Below, one piece after another: positions 11,534-20,620 of a stretch of 20,620 nt of DNA. Each line of letters opens with the position of its first letter. Position 1 is the first letter of the stretch. A program made the translations under genes and the position numbers. A model generated the notes under the pieces. The model had not been told where the DNA came from. It was given only the letters and a program-made list of their open reading frames with translations, and ran no database searches. This stretch comes from Perkinsus chesapeaki (lineage: Eukaryota > Perkinsozoa > Perkinsida > Perkinsidae): NCBI GenBank assembly GCA_013115145.1, contig JAAPAO010000615.1, positions 1-20,620 of the forward strand, read 5' to 3'.

Positions 11534-14500
11534 TCATGTGGCTATCATAAGAGCAGGTTGTGCTTCCTCTTTAGTAAGATGTAATAGCTCTTCTGCAAAT
11601 AAAGCTTCCTTTTCACCAGAATGCCTAAGATAATAATAATAATATTTATGGTGATAATAATAATAATAATGAGCCTGTTAACTTCCACCTTTCCTACCTT
11701 TCCAATGCTGATAGTAACTTTTGTCTTGTACTTTCAACTAAAGCAGCACCTTTCTCTATCTGTCTGCTAAGTACATTAGCAATTCTCCTAATTTAATAAC
11801 AAATACAACCTAACGTATATACTATTACTACTCAGAATCATGTGAACGTTTCCGGACGTTTGCCATCATTTCCGTTGCTTTGGTGCGGAAGGCTTTTTGA
11901 AGTGGTTCACTCTCCCTTTGGAAACTGATTAAAGATTAATAAGATTATTATTAATAATAAATTATATAATCTTAAGTTTTACTTTTCAAATTGGATAGTT
12001 GCTGCCGCTGCTCTTATGGCGGGTTTCATATCTAATAATAATAATTATATATTTATAATAATAATAACAACAAGTAGTAGTAGTAGTATTATTACACTCA
12101 TTAGTATTTTGAGTTATCTTTTCGTCATATTCACCTTGTAAATCATTTAATCTGCCCCTTAGAGAGTCCATTTCAGCTTGCATCTAATTATAATAATAAT
12201 AAACTACTATCTTACCAGGAGCAGCAGCAGCAGCAGCAGCTCATGGTTAGTACCTCATCCATGAAGTCTTTAATTAGCACCATATATGTTGTTACAGCAT
12301 CATCAACACTTGCTACTCTATCGGTTGATACATTATGTGATTCAGCAATATGATCAATTAATGAACCACTATTAGCCCTAAGAATAACATTAATAATAAT
12401 ACTAATACTACTAATACTCTAATAATGTACATTACTCAGCAGCAACAGCAGCAGCACTATAACTTACTCAGCAATATGCATCATAGCTAATAATTCATTA
12501 CCACTTATACTTTCTTGTCCTTCTAATGTTTTATAACTTTTTTCACTAGCAATCGCATTATATCCAATAACATTACCACCCTTTAATGCTTGGGATTCAA
12601 TCATTTGAGCATAATCAGCCAATCTTCCATTTTGTATACCATCACTACTACTAATATGACTGTCTTCAGCGAACAACTCATCTTCAGCTTTCTTCTTCAT
12701 TGCATTAACCTTGTCACGAAAACCAACAAGGTCACCATTCACCATATCTTTAATTTTATCAAATTCTTCCGAAGTAACACCAGATTCTTCGCTTAATTTC
12801 TTTTTAACATATTCTTGCATCTCTTCCTCCGACAGTCCCATACTTTCAGCTTCAGTAACAACTCTCGCTAGTGTCTCTGCTAAAGTCTCTTGACGATAGT
12901 TGGCAGATTCACCAAACTTCTCCATATCACTAATGATAGCTTTAGCCCTTTCATCAGTAAATGATTCTAATGATGAATACTTATTCTTCATATCCTTAAG
13001 CTCATCGTTAAATAATGTTTTATCAAGTCTAGCATCCCTTGCTAATGCGTCTCTCAGATCAACAATGAATTTAGAAATATGATCTGACCCAGCTTTAGCC
13101 ATGGACATGATGACATCTCTAGATTTTGTAACTTCTTTACTTAAACCATCTACTTCACTATCTATCTTGTTCATAGTATTATTAGCAATTCTTGATCTAT
13201 CAAATGCAGTGTTTTTAATGAATATCTCTAATGCATCTAATTCGGTCTTTATTCTCAACTTTTCGTTATCTAATTGCTTCTGTATTGCTTCTATTTCTCT
13301 ATCACTTCGAGGTAATATACTTTTATATTTACTCCTTGCATCAGCTACAGCTGTATTTTCCTGTAAATCCTCCGCATGCAACTTATCTAATAACATTAAT
13401 AGGTTTTTAATACTATTTGATATTTTAACTTCATTTTCTTTACCACCCGATAATAAAGTAGTAGTAACATCAAACACTAGCTTTAGCATAACTTTCTTAG
13501 TCTCTATTTCAGCTTCCCTAAGTTGTCTCATTTCCTCATGAAATTCATGGTCAGCCATCAACTTGTCATGTGATAATAGACTTGTCATCTTCTTACCAAA
13601 TGATGCTTTAGCATTTTTCTCATCACTTTCAACATCAGCTACATTATCATGCATTCTACCAGTCATTGCCCTTTGATTTTCTTCACTAACATCTAATCCT
13701 GCAAACATTTCTTTAATCCTTCCCATAGATACACCATAATCACCAGCTAACTTGGCTAAATCATTCTTTAATTTAGTATCCATAGATGTTTCAAAAGTAG
13801 TTATTAATTCATGTAATGTCGCTTTAGCTTTACTAACATCATCACCATCAATACCCTGTATACTTTGTAGTTGTCCAGCAGATAATGCTTCTAATACTCT
13901 TACTGCTGATTTCATTTTATCTTCTTCTTTATTTAAAGGATTAAGTGAACTTCTCATTTCATTTCCTAGTTTTTTTATTTCATTTAATATATTCTTAGCT
14001 CCTTCTGATGCACCACTTACAGCAGTTTGCACATCTGGTAAGCCCTCTGCAGCTACATGCACTGATCCTTCCGATTCCAATATCCTGTCTAATTCTCCTT
14101 TAGATTCATCTTCAATACTTTTAACATCTGCATTATTAATTTTACTATCAGCATCGGACCTAGCCTCCAATCTATCCTTCATATTATTAACATCTTGTTT
14201 AGCTTTTGTAACATCGCCTTGGTACTCAAGTTCTGCACTATTAACCATTCCACGCATGGCTGCTTCTGAATTACTCTGTAATCTTTCTTTCAATGCCACT
14301 TTAGATTTAATTTCATTACTTATATCATTTTGAGCATTATCAATAGTTCCTTCAGCCAAATCAATAACCTCTTTTTCATGTTCTAAATCTTTATCGTGAT
14401 TAGCTTCTAATGTTGATGTTAATTGTGTATAACTATCAGCTGCTCTAGCTGATGCTTGCTTACTCTGTGTTGCTATTTGAGCTAAATCACTATTAATCAT

Positions 14501-16410
14501 TTCAGCTCTCCTCGATAATGTAGTCTTCTCATTACTTGTAGATGCCTCAATTGTTTGCATTTCACTTGCAACTGATTGCTCTAATGAGGTATCGAGTTTT
14601 TCCAACAACTCTTCTGCATCCTTTTTGTCCCTAGTAATAGTATCTTCTATCATTTCTACATTCTTATCAGCATCTCTCATTTGTTTATTAATATCCATAT
14701 TATGTTTAGTATTTCCCCTAGTTAAATCCTTTATACCATTATTAAATCCTCTTAATGCCGCATCGAACATTATCTTAGCATCATTTTCAGTCTTTGTTGC
14801 GTTCCTTTCAGTATCCTTTATTTTTCTATTAACCTCTCTATCTAAAAGTTTCACATTCCTTGAACTATCTCTTGAATCCCTATCAATATCCTTCTCAAAG
14901 CTTTTAATAGCAGAATCCACCAATCTATCGGTAGATCTTATTGCTTTAGGTAATGTTTGGTTTATCCTCATCTCACCTTTAGATGCATAGTCACTACTAT
15001 GCAATGTAACCTCATTTTCAGCTCTCTCAGCTCTATCATTCATTCCACGTGTTACTTTTTCTATCTTAGCTTCACCTTTACCCGTCTCTTCCGAGAACCT
15101 CTCCACATAACGTTCAAAATCATTCTCATCACCTTTAAAATCTCTTTCCATTCTATCTACGCTTCGCACTAACTTCTTCTGTTCACGTGCTGTATCTCTA
15201 TTTAATTTTCTAAACTTATTTTTAATTTCCCTATCAGTAGTATAACATAATCTAGTTAATTGTGCTGATTGTTGCGCTACTTCCCTCATTGAATCTTTAA
15301 TCGCTCTATCTATCTGTATGTTTGATTCCTTTGTTGCTTTACCAATCTCTTTACCAGTACTCTCTTCAATATCCTTTAATTCGTCAAATATATGGCTAAA
15401 TGCTTTCTTAACCGCAGCTGTCTCCTTAACCACACTCTCTCCTAGCTTACGTCTTAGCTTCATCAATCCTTGAGACCTGACAACATATTTATGTGAATAA
15501 CACCATAAAGGCTCTTGTTGTTGTTATTATTATTATTACGATCTGGGTAAAACTAATGTCTGTATCTTGTTGATTAAACTTTTTGCATTATCATAAAATA
15601 TTTCAGTTTGGTTAACACTAAATATTGACAAGTGATATTATACTTAATAATAATATATAACTTACTAATTTAATACAGCTTTAATATAACGTGGAAAGTT
15701 ATCCTTTAATCTATCCTCAGCTCTTTTAGCATTGCTAAACTCTATACCACCAGTTCTACCCACACTATCACTGTTCTTTGTGTCAATAACCTTATCAATC
15801 TCTTCACGCCTAACAGAATTAACAACCAATTAGTTAGCAACAACAACAACAACAACAACAGTTATTATTATTATTATTACAGTCCTGCGTCCTTTGAATA
15901 TTCCTTCATAACCTCATCAATCCATTTCATCATTTCATCAAGTGTTTGATCCCCAGTACTTTCATATTTCTTTTCAGTCTCTTTTATTTCCTTCTCTTCT
16001 ATCTTTTTACTTTTAGCTTGTGATGCAACAGCAGCAGCAGCAATACCAACAGCTATTAACGGTAATATTCTTTTCTTCTGTTTCTCTTGAGATCTCATCA
16101 TTTCATTATTAAGTTCTATTAAACTATTATTAACCGCCGCCGCTGCCGCCGCCCTACTAGTCATACGAGTCTCATCATTTAACCTAATAATTAAATAATA
16201 ATAATACTCTCAATTTAATAAGCCCAATTGTTATATAGCTTTTTCTTACTTCAATAATCTACTACTACTAATACCACCATCTCCTTTATTATTCATTTTA
16301 CTCATATGTCCATGATCATTATCACCAAATGATGATGATGATGATGCCATCGAGTCCATAATAGATGCTGCTATTGCAAGGGCCAGTATGATAGCTTGAT
16401 GATAGTTCAT
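11534..16410 (-). CDS. Paralogue C: 11-exon coiled-coil rod protein with signal peptide and Ala-rich membrane segment
   Basis: Exons: 16410-16250, 16183-15881, 15809-15666, 15617-15540, 15476-12468, 12377-12254, 12183-12096, 12031-11983, 11924-11832, 11787-11698, 11624-11534. They join in frame to 1,409 residues ending in TGA. Exon 1 is a separate signal-peptide exon (AIILALAIAASIMDSMA, then Ser run and Asp/His/Gly-rich linker) not seen as a separate exon in A or B. Exon 2 starts with an Ala-rich run and has a short hydrophobic segment at ~93-107 (ILPLIAVGIAAAAVA) flanked by lysines, then the family motif KWIDEVMKEY. LVLPRS precedes the rod (~229-1231), which has RLCYTTD early, DYGVSMGRIKEMF and VTEAESMGLSEEEM inside, and GGNVIGYN near its end. 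The tail contains ESEPLQKAFRTKATEMMANV and RHSGEKE. The ATG inside exon 2 (16,164) is in frame but lacks the signal peptide, so the 16,410 start is preferred. Function unknown. Confidence 0.85.
12220..12240. repeat. Trinucleotide repeat (AGC)7 inside an intron of paralogue C
   Basis: Lies in intron 12184-12253, which has the least typical donor in the gene (GTACTAACC). On the transcript strand it is a GCT run. The neighbouring intron 12378-12467 has a second, shorter CAG-type run near 12,438-12,456. Confidence 0.88.
15838..15879. repeat. CAA and TTA trinucleotide tracts back to back inside an intron of paralogue C
   Basis: Seven or more CAA units are followed directly by a TTA/ATT tract that ends at the donor of intron 15810-15880. 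It makes up over half of that 71-bp intron. Confidence 0.85.
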
Positions 16411-16618
16411 TATAATAATAAGAACAAGTTAGTATTAGCTAAATGTGAAGTTGAGTAGTTATTATTATTATTAATAATAAAGACACAATAAGATTACTGA
16501 GACAACTACTAATACTACGACGACAACGACGACGACGATGATACCTTATGAAGGTAATGATGATAAGGAAGAAGTACTAAGGAATAAGAATAATATAATT
16601 TATGTTATATCATAATAA

Positions 16619-16756
16619 TCATCGAATACTACTACTATTACTTGCTATATAATTATATGGTCCAATGGTCCAATTACCAAATACTCTACCATAATTGTCA
16701 GTATAATCGCTTAACTTTCCTTTATATTTACCATTTATCTCCCGGAGAATAATCAT
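16619..16756 (-). CDS. Small open frame of 45 codons, hypothetical (exon or relict)
   Basis: An ATG-to-TGA frame whose translation (MIILREINGKYKGKLSDY at the start, RVFGNWTIGPYNYIAS later, a Ser run at the end) has a balanced residue mix unlike the surrounding trinucleotide repeats. It may be a last exon, because an upstream gene is otherwise missing between C and D. No family recognised. No splice partner could be shown. Confidence 0.25.
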   Translation of the reverse strand: MIILREINGKYKGKLSDYTDNYGRVFGNWTIGPYNYIASNSSSIR

Positions 16757-16765
16757 ATTATATGT

Positions 16766-16819
16766 TCTACCACTCTTTTATCCTATTCATCCTCTACCAC
16801 TCTTTCATCCTATTAATCT
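16766..16819. repeat. Direct duplication of 27 bp
   Basis: Copies 16766-16792 and 16793-16819 both begin TCTACCACTCTTT and differ at three positions. They interrupt the region between the protein-like scraps, in line with ongoing decay or slippage. Confidence 0.85.
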
Positions 16820-18073
16820 ATCTTTACCAACATTATGTTACATATTCATATATTCCAAGTCTGTTGGATATATTAACAGAATCACGTTAATTAATTATTG
16901 ATGATGATGATGATGTTGGTATGCCTAATCTACCTACTCCCCTCATCAACCGTCTTTCATTATTATTAACAACCTCCCTTCTTTTTAAATTCACATAACA
17001 TATCTTTATTATAATATTCCCTTAATCTTGTATATTTTTAACACTATTCTCTATCAATGTTATTAAGCCCTCTAAAGAAGTATCATTTTACTATATCTAT
17101 ATTGAATTTATTAAATACTGCTGTACTGCTGCCAGCACATTATATTAATGTGATATAATAATATATCCAATTAATCCCCTTTTCTTCATTAATTCCGGTT
17201 AACTGAGCTCATATGAATAGATATTAACAATATAATCATTAACCCTATCCCCGCCCCCTATTATCCACCACCACCACCTTATCCATTCCTTACCTGTTAT
17301 TTCAATGTATCACCATCATATATAATGTATTAATAGTATCATCCTTATTATGTTTTAATAACTTCATTGCATCTTTCATACTAAAAATAATAAATTAATG
17401 TAATATATACTGTGTATTATTATTATTATTATTCTACTTACTACCCATTAACTTATGCTTTAATTAAATATGGTATATCATACGTGTGTTATAGGATATG
17501 TAATTATTAGCATCCTTTATATCACTATTTATTAACTCACTTATTGCATCATCATTATCTATCATACTTACCTCTATATCACCTAACCCATATGTCATCG
17601 ATGTCAACACTCATCATCATACTACTACTACTACTCGAACAACCATCATTATTCATCATAGTATTCATATAAGTATTTAATATCTTATTAGCATATTCTC
17701 CCCTACATGCAATAATAACAATAACAACAAGAACCCATCATACCACCTATCACATAAACTAACTTAGTTATCCTATTAATATATCTTTATCCTCTCTATC
17801 CAATACCTTATTTCCTTATCATCATCACTTATCCAAGCATATAAGCATTATTATCCTTTTATATACCTCAGCCTCCTATTCAATATATTGCCCTCAAGTA
17901 GTTACCTATTATATTAAATATTATAATAAATAGCTTTAATATGATATCATGATAATGATAATAACCTTCATATGAATGCATATTAGCAATATAATAATAA
18001 TAATTGACCAACACAACAAAGAGTATTATTAAATAACACCTTCTTCTTCACATCATTGTATTTTTGATTACTA

Positions 18074-20090
18074 TCATGCATCATTATTATCTTCTCCTCC
18101 ACCTTCGCCTTCCTGTGTCATACATTGTGTAGTAACATTAATAGCTGGATGCGCTGTTAATAATAATAAATATGTATAATATTATTCCTATTATTACTAC
18201 TACTTACTATATAATAAAGGGACACGTTCCCTTATCATTATATCTAAGAATTCACCTGCTTCATTGCATGTTGCATCCTTCTTTAATTCATCTAATAATG
18301 GTCCTTGCCTGTGATGGCGTGATGATCTAATACCAACAACCAATTGGTACTATTATTATTATTATTAATATTTACTACTTTCCAAAGAATCCCTTTAGGA
18401 AAGCACTAGCAGTATTATCTAATGCTCTAATATCATCCCCTTTACAATATACTCCATTTAATGTGTACGATGATGATGATGATGATGATGATATAGTAAA
18501 CTATAAGTTATCGATTATCACAATACCAGCCCATAATATCTTACCTCTAACCCTGCACTCCTAATATCAAATCTACATCCATTATTATATGGTATATCAG
18601 ACACTTGAATAAATCTTGTTAATAATGGCTAATAATTTAATACATGCTATAATATTATACTTGTTATTATTATATATTACTATAATATATCCAGTCATAT
18701 CATGTATATTATCCCCAATATTATTAGCTATAATAGCTCTTTCATCATCACTTAATCCTAACGTAATGGCCTCTGCTTTATCTTTAGATACATGCGCCTT
18801 TCTTAATAGCTTAAAGGATGCATCTTTATTATGTTTAGGTAATAATTTAACTATATTATAATATTCAATAGCTTGTGCTATTGGAACCCTAAATGATAAT
18901 AAGAATAACAATATTTCCTACTACTACTACTACTTACTCTTCATCTGTTAAACCTATCCATGGTATAACATATTCCTCGTCCTTATTCAATAATAACCGT
19001 AATTGTGAACACGTTAATGATGTTGATGCACTCTATAGAGGGATATACGTATTAATATAATTTTTACTATTTACCTTAGTTCTTAATGTATCAATAAATG
19101 ATGGTCTAAGTGTTAAATGTGGTAACCGATTTGATATATAATCATTGAATATATAATCCTATCATAATAATAATCATAATCATCATCTCTATCATCGTAT
19201 TAATACTTACTTGCACTATCATATATTTAACCACCCATCCACCACCACCACCTACTTCATCATCATCATTTACCTTTTTTAATATTGCATATGTTGGCCC
19301 ACTAGATGACTAAGTAATATATATAATGAATAATAATATAATGTTATTACTATCTCAATGCCACATAATTCACCATCTTTAGTATCATAACCATTGCTAG
19401 CTGCAGCTTGACCTATCAATGTCATTAATCTTAGATCACCTATAGCTGGCTTTCGTAAAGATAAGTATCTAATAATAAAACTACTATATTATTATTAATA
19501 TATATTACTTATTGATAACAGTCGATAGTATTTCACAATCATTAATAATACCATTAAAATGGGATAACTCACTAGTTATACCATCAATATCACCATTATA
19601 ACTTTTACCACTAATATCATCAACACATCTAATCCTACTTAATACATAACCATCTGGTGGTGTATATTCATAATATAATGAACAAGCACCATTATCCATA
19701 CCATATAATTTAAGCTAATAATAATATATATTATATTAATACTATACCTTACTTCACATAAACCAGTATCTTCATTATCCCCTTCAACAACTATTAAATG
19801 TACTAACCTGTCAAACAATAATAATATCTTATATATAACCCTTACGATGTGGCTGCTGTGGTTGTTATATTATCATCTCTGCCTCCTAGTATTGCTTCCT
19901 CTAATGCTATCCTTTTAGCTTCTATTGATGTTATACCACGACTACTATAATGTTTATTATGCATACCCTCTTTATACATGCCCCCTTTACCACATCCCTG
20001 ATATATAATAATATTATATATTATATATATACTAACCTGTAATATAATAGATATTATACTTATTATAATCCCTATATATATATTATTCAT
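18074..20090 (-). CDS. Gene D: 13-exon, probably secreted, cysteine-containing protein of unknown family (491 aa)
   Basis: Exons: 20090-20037, 19997-19846, 19807-19753, 19714-19509, 19468-19351, 19309-19211, 19158-19075, 19032-18938, 18888-18681, 18628-18545, 18500-18379, 18326-18208, 18153-18074. Twelve introns of 38-54 bp are removed; all junctions keep one frame to a TGA stop. The first exon is almost only hydrophobic (IYIGIIISIISIILQ) and looks like a signal peptide, followed at once by GCGKGG. Eleven cysteines are spread through the protein (LCE, GACS, RIRC, NDCE, LCGI, LTCS, NGCR, VYCK, ATCN, TQCM), suggesting disulfides. Visible stretches include YEYTPPDGYVLSRIRC, LPHLTLRPSFIDTLR, EYVIPWIGLTDEE, a seven-serine run encoded by a pure TCA repeat, and an acidic GEGGGEDNND C-terminus. 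No catalytic motif or known domain was recognised. It lies on the same strand as the rod genes but does not share their exon plan; introns are mostly phase 0. Confidence 0.82.
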
Positions 20091-20491
20091 TATAAAGAGG
20101 CCTAAGGGTCAATGCACATATCATCTCAGCGACCGTCCAACTTAATATTTCCACAAATCGCACAAAACTTCAGTAAAGCCTCAATAGCACTATATCACCC
20201 TAATATTATATATACTACTATTACCATTATAATATAATCATCATATTATATAATATAATTCGATAATAACCCCTGATAACCGTGCGCACAATTAACTACC
20301 AATAATAGCTCCGCCCGCTGCAGCCAAATAATTTAGGGCGAGCGAGATTTTAAAATGGTCTAAGAGTGCTAAGCAGCCCTAAGCTCAGTGATAAGCCTCG
20401 GTGCTAAAATGTTGGTTAATGATGTTGATGAACATGGTGTTGAGGACGATTATTTATTACTTGTTATTAGTTATTAGTTGAATTCCCCCAG
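20091..20491. promoter_or_regulatory. Divergent intergenic region between gene D and the V-ATPase A gene
   Basis: Both neighbouring genes start from this 401-bp stretch in opposite directions, so it must hold two promoters. The half next to gene D is TATA-rich (around 20,200-20,260); the half next to the ATPase gene is richer in G and C (CCGCCCGCTGCAGCC near 20,310). Two TTATTAG strings just before the ATG look like splice acceptors and could end a 5' leader intron. No single factor site is identified. Confidence 0.5.
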
Positions 20492-20620
20492 ATGGTTAAG
20501 ACCCAACAAGAAGCATCCATTGGACGTATCCATAAGGTAAGTCTTATATTACACTTTATTATAATGTTATTATTAGGTTGCCGGTCCCTTGGTTGTGGCT
20601 GACAATATGTCCGGTTCTAA
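20492..20620 (+). CDS. VMA1: V-type proton ATPase catalytic subunit A, 5' end (partial)
   Basis: Exon 1 is 20492-20536 (15 codons, MVKTQQEASIGRIHK); a 40-bp intron with GTAAGT and TTATTAG borders follows; exon 2 starts at 20577 and runs off the window, giving VAGPLVVADNMSGS. The string GRIHKVAGPLVVADNMSGS is the start of the N-terminal beta-barrel of the A subunit, the ATP-hydrolysing subunit of the cytosolic V1 sector that drives proton pumping into acidic compartments. An in-frame stop lies a few codons upstream of the ATG, supporting this start unless a 5' exon exists (TTATTAG at 20,463-20,480 could be acceptors). It is divergent from gene D and the only confidently named gene here. Catalytic motifs lie beyond the window. 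Confidence 0.85.

Larger units (their letters stand above)
16411..18073 (-). pseudogene. Degenerate AT-rich stretch with protein-like scraps, possible relict gene
   Basis: Between genes D and C no continuous spliced frame could be built on either strand. Minus-strand pieces look protein-like but do not join: 17598-17464 (YGLGDIE then DAISELINSDIKDANNYI), 17379-17302 (MKDAMKLLKHNKDDT), 16756-16619 (INGKYKGKLSDYTDNYG then RVFGNWTIGPYNYI) and a piece near 17,700-17,600 (EYANKILNTYMNTMMNNDGC). KLLKHNKDD resembles KLLPKHNKDA in gene D, so part may be a decayed D-like copy. Donor-like GTAAGT and acceptor-like TTTTTAG sites are present but surround broken frames. It could instead be a real gene damaged by assembly indels, or simply non-coding DNA. 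Confidence 0.35.

Noticed and set aside
12464-12838. EF-hand pairs suggested by SEEEMQEYVKKKLSEESGV and similar strings
   Set aside because: The helix-loop-helix feel is superficial; no loop with the DxDxDG calcium pattern is present.
2535-15476. Identification of the rods as SMC, myosin, kinesin, giantin or plasmodial surface proteins
   Set aside because: Coiled-coil composition alone gives such resemblance. No ATPase, motor or other diagnostic domain is visible in head or tail.
1676-20090. Altered genetic code with reassigned TAA or TAG
   Set aside because: Frames interrupted by TAA are explained by introns starting GTAA; after splicing no internal stops remain and genes end at TAA or TGA.

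Overview
The window is nuclear DNA of a protist-like eukaryote. It is strongly AT-rich from about position 1,560 to 20,100, and its genes are broken by tiny GT-AG introns (38-90 bp) full of TAA/TTA-type trinucleotide runs. The standard genetic code fits: TAA and TGA both end reconstructed genes. The lineage cannot be fixed from the sequence. The opening of the V-ATPase A subunit at the right edge and the secreted-family look would suit an alveolate-like parasite, but that is a weak inference.

Layout. Positions 1-1,560 are more balanced in base composition, carry a 43-bp tandem repeat and only doubtful exon fragments. Positions 1,676-16,410 hold three head-to-tail paralogues on the minus strand, here called A (1,676-6,590), B (6,759-11,336) and C (11,534-16,410). 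Each has 9-11 exons and encodes about 1,380-1,470 residues: a hydrophobic N-terminus, a variable head, two short conserved exons, one giant coiled-coil exon of about 3.0 kb and a tail of small exons. Each track-length open frame of about 1,000 codons is only the central exon of a larger gene. The gaps between the genes are only 168 and 197 bp. Positions 16,411-18,073 are a degenerate stretch with protein-like scraps, perhaps a relict gene. Positions 18,074-20,090 hold gene D, 13 exons encoding a 491-residue, probably secreted protein with 11 cysteines. After a divergent intergenic region (20,091-20,491), the plus strand begins the V-type ATPase catalytic subunit A, of which two exons are visible before the window ends.

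The strongest observation is that A, B and C share almost every exon boundary, intron phase and exon length (150/144/144, 78/78/78, 3018/3012/3009, 124+88/212/124+88, 49/49/49, 93/96/93, 90/90/90 nt), while the protein sequences have diverged greatly and the N-terminal heads differ completely. In B two exons of 124 and 88 nt are fused exactly into one of 212 nt, a precise intron loss or gain. I recognise no described family for A-C or for D. How they work together is unknown; the arrangement suggests a tandemly amplified family of secreted or endomembrane filament-like proteins.
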